The notes beneath the pieces are model-generated. The model was not told where the DNA came from and searched no databases. It was given only the letters and a program-made list of their open reading frames with translations. Below are positions 1 to 4,527 of a stretch of DNA of 8,850 nt, one piece after another. A program made the translations under genes and the position numbers. Numbering within the stretch: the first letter of the stretch is position 1; every line of letters starts with the position of its first letter. The stretch is from Flammeovirgaceae bacterium (lineage in GTDB: Bacteria; Bacteroidota; Bacteroidia; Cytophagales; Cyclobacteriaceae): assembly GCA_022616575.1 (NCBI GenBank), contig JAKEEN010000116.1, forward strand, positions 1 to 8,850, read 5' to 3'.

Positions 1-290
1 GCATGAATGCGATTATGAACGAACCTGCCTGTTCTTGAGAACGTATAGTAAGCCTGCCAGTAACAGTAACCAAACCGGCCATCAAATCGAACATCGCTAA
101 ACTCAATTCTTAAATCTCTGGCTGAAGTAATCAGCATTTGCCACATCGATTTCACTTCCTTGCTATTCAGGTTTTGAAATGCCGGATCTGAAAAGGTTGC
201 TTCCTTATGATAACAGGATTGCATCGTAGCATAGTCGTTCTTCTGAAATGCATTGTAAAACGTGTGAATTAAATTCTCTTCCTCACTCAT
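1..290 (-). CDS. NTF2-like (SnoaL-type) protein, C-terminus cut by window edge
   Basis: The open frame starts at an ATG (288-290) and runs off the left edge with no stop, giving 96 residues that begin MSEEENLIHTFYNAF. The pattern fits the nuclear transport factor 2 family: an N-terminal helix (LIHTFYNAFQKNDYATM), an early strand with FSDPAFQNL (about 33-41), a helix with MWQML, and a strand pair ending YTFSRTGRFVHNRI (about 81-94). In this family an arginine and an aromatic or acidic tail normally follow, and those lie outside the window. NTF2-like proteins form a cone-shaped pocket and may be enzymes or binders, so the substrate cannot be named. It is the last visible gene of the row of small genes, 63 bp after the SRPBCC gene, the widest gap in that row. 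It is probably cotranscribed, but a separate promoter is possible. No Shine-Dalgarno sequence is seen, as expected for Bacteroidota. Confidence 0.8.
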   Translation of the reverse strand, partial: MSEEENLIHTFYNAFQKNDYATMQSCYHKEATFSDPAFQNLNSKEVKSMWQMLITSARDLRIEFSDVRFDGRFGYCYWQAYYTFSRTGRFVHNRIH

Positions 291-353
291 AAGCCAAAAT
301 TGATTGAATAAAGTTGATCATTCCCCCGCTCAAGAGCAAACGGCCCGGTAACT

Positions 354-785
354 TTACATTTCGTGTTCCACCAACTTTTTCATTCCATCCATCACAAGTC
401 CCCAATTAGATTCACTGTGTTTTCGCAGTTCCTCATTCTCAATATTATCTTGCGTAACCGTCAGTCTTGTTACGCCCTTCCTTTCCTCCAGTTCGTAGGA
501 TATTATCGCATAATTTTCAGGAACATCAGGCCTGCCGCTAAATGAACTCCAGTAATTGTAGCGGATTCTTTTTAAAAACTCGTTGGTAAGCACGGTTCCC
601 TTATCCTCATAAACTTTACCTTCCCAGACTCCTCGATAAAAAATCGGACTTCCTACTTTCCAGTCTGTTTCTGTTTGCGTGTCAAAGAAATACTTTTTGA
701 TCAATTCCGGATTCGTAAGCGCCTCCCATACTTTGGCTTTGGATGCATTTATAGAAATAGACTTCGTCAGAATAAGTTGGCTCAT
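354..785 (-). CDS. SRPBCC / AHSA1-like protein
   Basis: The product has 143 residues, a normal length for stand-alone AHSA1-type proteins of the SRPBCC (START-like) fold. The N-terminal strand LILTKSISINASKAKVWEA (4-22) leads into the typical helix with ALTNPELIKKYFF. A middle segment, DWKVGSPIFYRG (41-52), corresponds to the family's W..GS...F motif. The C-terminal helix SNWGLVMDGMKKLVEH (126-141) closes the hydrophobic cavity. Members bind hydrophobic small molecules or act on Hsp90 in eukaryotes; bacterial stand-alone members mostly have unknown ligands and often accompany small-ligand regulators. There is no signal peptide, so it should be cytoplasmic. It follows the reductase gene by 26 bp. 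That gap is exactly filled by a nine-codon frame whose stop overlaps this ATG. No catalytic residues can be assigned. Confidence 0.9.
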   Translation of the reverse strand: MSQLILTKSISINASKAKVWEALTNPELIKKYFFDTQTETDWKVGSPIFYRGVWEGKVYEDKGTVLTNEFLKRIRYNYWSSFSGRPDVPENYAIISYELEERKGVTRLTVTQDNIENEELRKHSESNWGLVMDGMKKLVEHEM

Positions 786-811
786 AATTTTATGTGTTTA
801 TCGTTCATCAT
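782..811 (-). other. nine-codon mini-frame bridging two genes
   Basis: Directly after the TAA of the reductase gene (812-814) an ATG begins a frame of nine codons (MMNDKHIKL). Its TGA overlaps the ATG of the SRPBCC gene, the shared bases being within 782-785. It thus fills the intergenic gap exactly. It could carry ribosomes across the gap and couple translation, or it could be chance in AT-rich DNA. No peptide function is suggested. Confidence 0.25.
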
Positions 812-1330
812 TTATTTTTTGTGTTGATATCGTAATGAAACCAAACCACTGTCATAGAATTTTGAATCGATCAGCGAAAGCTTCTTTCTTTCTCTGATGT
901 GTTGAAATAAGGGTTTACCAGCACCCAAGAGAATCGGGTGAACTGCAAGCCAATATTCGTCAATCAACTCAGCGTTTATGAATGAGGTGGTAAGCTCGGC
1001 ACCTCCAAATAGCCAAATGTTCTTCTCCAGAATAGCCTTTAGTTCATTGACACTTTTTACAATGTTCCCTGAAATAAGTTCAGCACCCATATACGCTTTT
1101 TGAAGGGTGTTAGAAAAAACGTAACTCATCTTTGAAATCGGATTCTTCCCTCCTGCATCAGACTTCATCCTCATTTCATAACTTTTCCTGCCAAAGAAAA
1201 TAGCATCAATACTTTTCATGAAATCTTTCATACCATAATCCTGATCGGTAAAGCACCAATCATACTCCCCGTTCGGCCCTTCAATGAAGCCATCAAGACT
1301 AACGGCTAAACCAAGGATTACTTTTCTCAT
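812..1330 (-). CDS. Dihydrofolate reductase-family protein (RibD C-terminal domain-like)
   Basis: The product has 172 residues and fits the stand-alone RibD_C/DHFR-like group (YwjB/YyaP-type) rather than FolA. Visible motifs are the N-terminal strand and loop VILGLAVSLDGFIEGPNGE (4-22), GRKSYE (47-52) at the start of a cofactor-side helix, the NADPH-binding LFGGAEL (107-113), and ELIDEYWLAVHPILLGAGKPLF (121-142), the hallmark C-terminal segment of the family. These proteins are expected to bind NADPH and reduce a pterin-, pyrimidine- or other heterocycle-like substrate, but for this group the substrate is generally unknown. It is cytoplasmic with no signal peptide. It starts 8 bp after the upstream small gene, consistent with one transcript. 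The start MRKVILG lies right at the family's N-terminal strand, so the start is secure. Confidence 0.92.
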   Translation of the reverse strand: MRKVILGLAVSLDGFIEGPNGEYDWCFTDQDYGMKDFMKSIDAIFFGRKSYEMRMKSDAGGKNPISKMSYVFSNTLQKAYMGAELISGNIVKSVNELKAILEKNIWLFGGAELTTSFINAELIDEYWLAVHPILLGAGKPLFQHIRERKKLSLIDSKFYDSGLVSLRYQHKK

Positions 1331-1338
1331 ATCACTTT

Positions 1339-1554
1339 TTAATCTGTGAGCTCACTGCACTTAAATCCATTCTCGATAAGAAGGCTGATGGTAGTCTGGG
1401 GATTTGCCGTTGAGGATACTACTCTTAAAATCTTATCCCTGTCATCTAATGCAAAATTCCATTGTCCCTTTCCCACAGCGAGGTCAAGTGCAGGCTTTAA
1501 CATTTTCACACGATCGGCTGAATCAACAGAAGTTTTGAAAACAAGTATCTCCAT
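1339..1554 (-). CDS. Small HMA-like protein lacking the CxxC metal motif
   Basis: This is a 71-residue protein beginning MEILVFKTSVDSADRVKML. The order is strand (ILVFKT), helix (ADRVKMLKPALDLA), strand (WNFALDD), strand (ILRVVSS), helix (TTISLLIENGF), then a short end (KCSELTD). This is the beta-alpha-beta-beta-alpha layout of heavy-metal-associated (copper chaperone-like) domains. The usual CxxC in the first loop is absent; the loop reads SVDSAD. The only cysteine is C66 near the end, so classic metal transport is unlikely. Small proteins of this appearance are, to my knowledge, common in Bacteroidota without known function. It is packed between the VOC gene (12 bp upstream) and the reductase gene (8 bp downstream), which supports a real, cotranscribed gene. 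The fold call rests on pattern only. Confidence 0.75.
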   Translation of the reverse strand: MEILVFKTSVDSADRVKMLKPALDLAVGKGQWNFALDDRDKILRVVSSTANPQTTISLLIENGFKCSELTD

Positions 1555-1566
1555 GTTACAAAAATT

Positions 1567-2097
1567 TTAATTATCGGTCATGTATTTATCCCAAAAACCA
1601 TTGGCAGGTTCAATCTGTTGAACAACATCCACATACATTCCATTAGGATCAACCACACCAAACCTTCGTTGGCCCCATGGTTCATCCTTTAGTGCATAAC
1701 TTATCTTCAGACCAGCTGCTTTAAGCTTTTCGAAATCCGATTTCGCATCTTCAACCTGCAGGGTTAGATAAACACCCGCTTGTGCGTTCATGGCTGGATT
1801 TGATGGAGGAGATGAAGGATGACTTTCATTAAGAAATCCAACACTCCAGGGCCTCTCACCGGTTGAAATGAGTAAAATAAAGAAACTTGATTCAAAGGCA
1901 ACTTGAAGATTAAACCAACGAGTATAGAAATCCTTAGATGATGTTAAATCTCTGGTAATAAAAACCGGGTAAATATCCTGGTAAATCATAGGTCTCGAAT
2001 TTTTAATGTGAGAATCTTGAGCGTGCGTTTCACTCGTAACAAGCAATGCAATGATTGCTATAAATACTCCTACAATCACGAGTATGATTCTTCTCAT
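1567..2097 (-). CDS. Exported VOC-fold (glyoxalase/bleomycin resistance-like) protein
   Basis: I place the start at the ATG at 2095-2097, giving 176 residues. The product then begins with a classic signal peptide: MRR, a hydrophobic run (residues 4-20) and a likely cleavage near THAQ (25-27). This start is 7 bp after the upstream stop; a longer in-frame start at 2163 would overlap the neighbour by 59 bp and bury the signal. Residues 40-163 form a vicinal oxygen chelate domain: YPVFITRDLTSSKDFYTRWF (43-62), a middle strand with SVGFLNESH, the second half starting at GVYLTLQVEDAKSDFEKL (108-125), and RRFGVVDPNGMYVDVVQ (144-160). The usual metal ligands are not obvious: no His at the first strand, and Asp158 where glyoxalases have Glu. 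Ligand binding without glyoxalase I activity is therefore plausible. A periplasmic or membrane-anchored site is unusual for this group. Confidence 0.88.
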   Translation of the reverse strand: MRRIILVIVGVFIAIIALLVTSETHAQDSHIKNSRPMIYQDIYPVFITRDLTSSKDFYTRWFNLQVAFESSFFILLISTGERPWSVGFLNESHPSSPPSNPAMNAQAGVYLTLQVEDAKSDFEKLKAAGLKISYALKDEPWGQRRFGVVDPNGMYVDVVQQIEPANGFWDKYMTDN

Positions 2098-2104
2098 TGT
2101 TTTC

Positions 2105-2557
2105 TCATTTAATTCCAACTTGAATCTCGGTAACATTAGCATCTGGGTGTACAAAATCGGCATTCACATAAATCTCACGGTTATTGGCAACCGGGTGCAA
2201 ATGGTGTGTTTGGATGAAGCTCATCAATTTTCCATAACTGGCAGGAAGGCTGTTCCAGCTGCCTTCGTGAAAAAGTGAAACACACTTAAACGGTTCCGAA
2301 CGCTTGAAATGAAACTCTCCATCGTAGTCGCTGAGAACTTCGGCAACAGGCAACGAAATCTCTAATGTAAATGGCTTGTTTTCGTCACCTTCAAAACCGA
2401 AATAGTGCCAATGCACTGGACCCGTTATGCTTAAGTTCTTATCCACCGCTTCCTTAAAAAGCTTCCTGGAAACAGGCAAAAGATTACCCAGTTCACTCAC
2501 TTTCGCTTCTGTTCTGAAAAACAGAAAATTGATGGGTTTTACTTCTTTGATTACCAT
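2105..2557 (-). CDS. Stand-alone GyrI-like effector-binding protein
   Basis: The product has 150 residues and matches the GyrI-like / AraC effector-binding domain without any DNA-binding part. Supporting segments are the N-terminal strand EVKPINFLFFRTEAKVSEL (5-23), GPVHWHYFGF (46-55), and a mid-domain strand FTLEISLPV (63-71) where the family often has an acidic D-E pair. The strong C-terminal signature is SYGKLMSFIQ (107-116) followed by REIYVNADF and TEIQVGIK (127-150). These domains bind amphipathic or cationic small molecules, in some cases as toxin antagonists or hydrolases; the ligand here is unknown. It is the first gene after the operator-bearing gap downstream of the WYL regulator, so it heads the proposed operon. 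The next gene follows 7 bp later. It is cytoplasmic with no signal. Confidence 0.9.
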   Translation of the reverse strand: MVIKEVKPINFLFFRTEAKVSELGNLLPVSRKLFKEAVDKNLSITGPVHWHYFGFEGDENKPFTLEISLPVAEVLSDYDGEFHFKRSEPFKCVSLFHEGSWNSLPASYGKLMSFIQTHHLHPVANNREIYVNADFVHPDANVTEIQVGIK

Positions 2558-2593
2558 AACCGTGAATGTTTACGCTAATCAACGAATGGGGCA

Positions 2594-2609
2594 TGACAGC
2601 CCTATGGCA
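2594..2609. promoter_or_regulatory. Operator-like site O2 (TGACA-N6-TGGCA)
   Basis: The sequence TGACA GCCCTA TGGCA is a near-palindrome (one mismatch between arms) and nearly a copy of O1, with the same CCCTA core. It lies 37 bp upstream of the GyrI-like ATG. The start-to-start distance to O1 is 53 bp, close to five DNA turns, so a dimeric regulator could bind both on one face, possibly with looping. The adjacent WYL regulator is the obvious candidate binder. This is inference. Confidence 0.55.
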
Positions 2610-2645
2610 AGAGTTTTCGAATTTTAAAAAATATTTTTCGAAGCA

Positions 2646-2663
2646 CTGACAACCCTATGTCAG
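2646..2663. promoter_or_regulatory. Operator-like palindrome O1 (CTGACA-N6-TGTCAG)
   Basis: A perfect inverted repeat with 6-bp arms around the 6-bp core ACCCTA. It sits 12 bp past the stop codon of the WYL regulator gene and before the small-gene operon. TGACA-N6-TGTCA palindromes are the kind of site I associate with YafY-type regulators in several phyla, a recollection that I cannot check here. Between O1 and O2 is a very AT-rich stretch (2614-2642) where the promoter should lie. It also carries TTTTCGAA twice (2614-2621, 2635-2642), 21 bp apart. I could not place a convincing TTTG/TAnnTTTG pair. Confidence 0.6.
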
Positions 2664-2675
2664 CAGAGAAGCAAT

Positions 2676-3653
2676 TCAGGGTTTGGAACTGTGTATCGGA
2701 AGCTCACTTGTATAGTGAAGGAATAATTCCTCAGCCAACTCTCTCAAAATTACTTTCAATTGAGGTGGTTCTTCCACTTTGACTTTTGAACCAAATGCTA
2801 CCAACCACTGTGCCATGTACTCAAGATTATCCATCATATATTCCACCCGAATCTTGTCGCCCAAATCTGTTTGACTAATACTTCCGTAGATGGGTCTTCC
2901 GTGGAGGGCTGATTTTTCAAAAACAACCACCGTCTTAACAAGGGATTGATTGGATTGAAACATGGACTGAAAATACTCCTGAAGGGAAAGTATATTTCGG
3001 CTATCGAAATTCTCCTTTGTGTTCACCAAATTCTTGATTCGGTCAGAACGGAAATCGCGATAGCCATTTCTTAACCGGCACCAGCCAATCAAGTGCCATG
3101 ACATACTATAATAATATAGTCCGATTGGCTCTACTTCACGATGTGTTAATTCTTCCTGGTTACTGACATACTCGATTCGCAACACTTCCTTTTTAGCTAC
3201 CGCTCGTTGAATTTCCGTCATAAAATGATCGGGAAATTCATCCGGATCTCTAACCTCATATTTTGACCGGAGAAACACTTCGATGTGGGATTGTAAATTC
3301 TCCAGATGGTCTTTCTCGGACTCGTTAAGCACTGCTTTTACTTTTAAAATGGCGGACTCGTAAGCAGCCCTCACCGACTTGTCGGCCATTTTATCTACCA
3401 GTTTGCCGGCTAACAACATTGAACTTGCCTCATCCTGTGTGAACATGACCGGGGGCAGGTGGTATCCATCTACAATAAAATATCCCTTTCCAGCTTCAGA
3501 ACCAATGGGCACACCGGCCTCCATCAGAGCCTTCACATCACGATACACCGTACGCAAGCTGATTTCAAACCGGTCAGCAATTTCTTCAGCCTTCACCACA
3601 CGTTTTGTTTGAAGTTGAATAAGAATTGCGGTAAGGCGGTCGATTCGGTTCAT
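2676..3653 (-). CDS. YafY-type HTH/WYL-domain transcriptional regulator
   Basis: The start is set at the ATG at 3651-3653, giving MNRIDRLTAILIQLQ, the canonical family beginning, and 325 residues. A longer in-frame ATG at 3674 would run through the terminator stem of the preceding gene. Residues 1-60 form a winged helix-turn-helix (AEEIADRFEISLRTVYRDVKALMEAGVPI, 22-50, then GKGYFI as the wing). Residues about 145-212 are the WYL domain, with the segment SWHLIGWCRLRNGYRDFRSDRI (185-206), rich in the conserved aromatic and arginine residues that bind ligands in this family. A C-terminal WCX-like part (about 238-316) ends in ILRELAEEL. Such proteins are one-component sensors, mostly repressors. 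Two palindromic sites directly after its stop codon, followed by six collinear small genes, point to local control. The effector is unknown. Confidence 0.95.
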   Translation of the reverse strand: MNRIDRLTAILIQLQTKRVVKAEEIADRFEISLRTVYRDVKALMEAGVPIGSEAGKGYFIVDGYHLPPVMFTQDEASSMLLAGKLVDKMADKSVRAAYESAILKVKAVLNESEKDHLENLQSHIEVFLRSKYEVRDPDEFPDHFMTEIQRAVAKKEVLRIEYVSNQEELTHREVEPIGLYYYSMSWHLIGWCRLRNGYRDFRSDRIKNLVNTKENFDSRNILSLQEYFQSMFQSNQSLVKTVVVFEKSALHGRPIYGSISQTDLGDKIRVEYMMDNLEYMAQWLVAFGSKVKVEEPPQLKVILRELAEELFLHYTSELPIHSSKP

Positions 3654-3669
3654 ATACAAAAATAAGAAA

Positions 3670-3689
3670 GCCACGGTAAATACCGTGGC
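3670..3689 (-). terminator. Intrinsic terminator after the lipoprotein gene
   Basis: A perfect 8-bp stem GCCACGGT/ACCGTGGC closes a 4-nt loop. Read on the minus strand it is followed by a U-rich tail (TTTCTTATTTTT, 3669-3658). It lies 27 bp past the lipoprotein stop codon and should end that transcript before the WYL gene. The tail includes TATTTTTG (3658-3665), an exact match to the Bacteroidota -7 element TAnnTTTG, directly before the WYL start; I see no -33 partner. Confidence 0.85.
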
Positions 3690-3716
3690 CCTTATGTTGA
3701 ATGGTTATAATAGACT

Positions 3717-4118
3717 TTAATAGTCTCTCCACGCAGTTGTTTCGCAGAAATCGGTGCAGGCGCAACTATAAATGTCTTTTACACTGTAATTAAGTTCAAT
3801 GCTACTTCCATAGTAAGTACCTACACCCTGGATTTCATATCCACCCTTTGTTTGAAATGGGATGGTAATTTTATCTCTCTCCACATAGGCGCGAACACGT
3901 AAGTCCATTCCATAAAAATTGTTCAGATAAATTTCGCTGCCAGTGCTCGATTTGGTAATGTGAATAGTATAGTGCGTTACCTCATTGTACGTCTCACTAT
4001 ATTCATCTACCTGGTAATAGCCGACAACAGGGTCGCGTGAGTCATAGACCGGCTCGATGAAGTAAACATCGCATGACAATATGAAAGGTACCAGTGCAAT
4101 AAGTAATAACTTTTTCAT
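3717..4118 (-). CDS. Small lipoprotein of unknown function
   Basis: The product has 133 residues. MKKLLLIALVPFILSC is a type II signal peptide with the lipobox LSC, so C16 should be lipidated and the mature protein anchored facing the periplasm or outside. Aspartate follows C16; the E. coli +2 sorting rule cannot be assumed in Bacteroidota. The mature part is rich in Tyr, Thr and Ser and looks all-beta: alternating strands such as THYTIHITKSS (48-58), SEIYLNNFYG (61-70), DKITIPFQT (82-90) and SSIELNYSVKD (105-115). It begins with DPVVGYYQV (29-37), which recalls small lipocalin-like Bacteroidota lipoproteins. A cysteine cluster SCACTDFC (118-125) near the C-terminus may form disulfides. It stands alone between two intergenic regions and has its own terminator. 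I do not recognise a specific function. Confidence 0.85.
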   Translation of the reverse strand: MKKLLLIALVPFILSCDVYFIEPVYDSRDPVVGYYQVDEYSETYNEVTHYTIHITKSSTGSEIYLNNFYGMDLRVRAYVERDKITIPFQTKGGYEIQGVGTYYGSSIELNYSVKDIYSCACTDFCETTAWRDY

Positions 4119-4120
4119 AA

Positions 4121-4141
4121 TAGTTATCAGTTAATAGTTAA
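4121..4141. repeat. Three heptamer units before the lipoprotein gene
   Basis: TAGTTAT, CAGTTAA and TAGTTAA follow each other without gaps and end just upstream of the lipoprotein ATG. The last unit runs into the first copy of the 42-bp direct repeat. The 7-bp period is the same as in the array between ftsQ and ftsA. Confidence 0.5.
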
Positions 4142-4172
4142 TCGTGGGTGTGAGCAAGAGGATTTGAGTGTG
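4131..4172. repeat. 42-bp imperfect direct repeat, copy 1
   Basis: By manual alignment it matches the copy at 4444-4485 at 34 of 42 positions. The best conserved parts are TTAATAGTTA, TCGTGGGTGTG, GATTTG and GTGTG. This copy lies in the leader of the lipoprotein gene, ending 13 bp before its ATG. Confidence 0.75.
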
Positions 4173-4271
4173 AAGTTGCTACCGGAGTATTACAAGTTTG
4201 AGGCCAATTCATACACATGGCATCAAACACACTATAAATCAATTAGTTAGAATAGGTTCAGGAAAGCACAA

Positions 4272-4291
4272 AGCCCCCATGAATGGGGGCT
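4272..4291 (-). terminator. Terminator-like stem ending the ftsZ transcript
   Basis: The arms AGCCCCCA and TGGGGGCT form a perfect 8-bp GC-rich stem with a TGAA loop on the plus strand (TTCA on the minus). On the minus strand it is followed by TTTGTGCTTT, a weak U-tract. On the plus strand it is followed by CAGTTTAAAAAA. I assign it to the minus strand because all genes run that way and no terminator is seen nearer to ftsZ. The poor U-tract lowers certainty. Confidence 0.65.
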
Positions 4292-4335
4292 CAGTTTAAA
4301 AAATCAGCGGGCTACTCACCCAACTGTTGAAATGC

Positions 4336-4415
4336 GGCATTACGACACCGGCAAAAAATATTTACAACCAACAACCACTACGAATGGAGTAAAATACCAG
4401 TCGTGTCGCAATGCC
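4336..4415 (-). promoter_or_regulatory. Long hairpin in the ftsZ 3' region, possible RNA element
   Basis: Arms GGCATTACGACAC (4336-4348) and GTGTCGCAATGCC (4403-4415) pair over 13 positions. As minus-strand RNA the only non-Watson-Crick pair is G-U; as plus-strand RNA it is an A-C mismatch, so the element favours ftsZ-sense RNA. A second, inner stem of seven pairs with one bulge forms from 4389-4396 and 4359-4365, leaving a 23-nt apical loop (4366-4388). That loop contains UAGUGGUUGUU (4380 down to 4370), complementary to the ftsA leader over 11 nt and to the ftsZ leader over 9 nt. The fold is by hand, and the function is inference. Confidence 0.5.
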
Positions 4416-4443
4416 ATATCTTTCGTTCGTTATTTGTTCTTCG

Positions 4444-4485
4444 TTAATAGTTATTCGTGGGTGTGGGTCGGGTGATTTGTGTGTG
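4444..4485. repeat. 42-bp imperfect direct repeat, copy 2
   Basis: Partner of 4131-4172, in the same orientation, with 34 of 42 identical positions by hand. This copy lies about 43 bp downstream of the ftsZ stop codon in the direction of transcription. The two copies bracket the hairpin and the terminator-like stem. Confidence 0.75.
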
Positions 4486-4493
4486 GGAAAGAA

Positions 4494-4525
4494 AATCAAC
4501 GAATCAACGAATAACCGAATCAACT
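4494..4525. repeat. Four tandem octamers next to the ftsZ stop
   Basis: The units are AATCAACG, AATCAACG, AATAACCG and AATCAACT, without gaps, ending 2 bp before the ftsZ stop codon (4528-4530). Four short degenerate units resemble microsatellite-like DNA rather than iterons or CRISPR repeats. Confidence 0.7.
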
Positions 4526-4527
4526 CA

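Larger units (their letters stand above)
4119..4527. other. 409-bp gene-free region after ftsZ
   Basis: No credible reading frame is seen on either strand. In the direction of transcription it holds four AATCAACG-type octamers (4494-4525), one copy of a 42-bp direct repeat (4444-4485), a long hairpin (4336-4415), a GC-rich terminator-like stem (4272-4291), an AT-rich stretch with no promoter I could pin down, the second repeat copy (4131-4172), and heptamer units (4121-4141) ending just before the lipoprotein ATG. No tRNA, rRNA or known riboswitch was recognised. Confidence 0.7.

Noticed and set aside
812..1330. Classical FolA dihydrofolate reductase
   Set aside because: The motifs fit the RibD C-terminal/DHFR-like group (LFGGAEL, HPILLGAGKPLF) rather than folate-type DHFR.
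1567..2097. Glyoxalase I or a bleomycin-resistance gene
   Set aside because: The metal ligands are not evident and a signal peptide is present, so a specific enzymatic or resistance name is not supported.
2098..2163. In-frame upstream ATG extending the VOC protein by 22 residues
   Set aside because: It would overlap the GyrI-like gene by 59 bp and put a poor leader before a well-formed signal peptide that starts at 2097.
1..3653. Genomic island or mobile element carrying the small-gene cluster
   Set aside because: No integrase, transposase, tRNA, attachment site or terminal repeats are visible, and base composition looks similar to the division genes by eye.
3654..3674. In-frame upstream ATG extending the WYL regulator by 7 residues
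   Set aside because: It lies in the terminator stem and tail of the preceding gene; MNRIDRL is the usual family start.
4272..4291. Riboswitch or tRNA-like structure
   Set aside because: It is a single short GC-rich stem-loop with no further conserved elements, better explained as a terminator.
4494..4525. CRISPR or replication iterons
   Set aside because: The units are 8 bp with no spacers, and there is no cas, rep or DnaA-box context.
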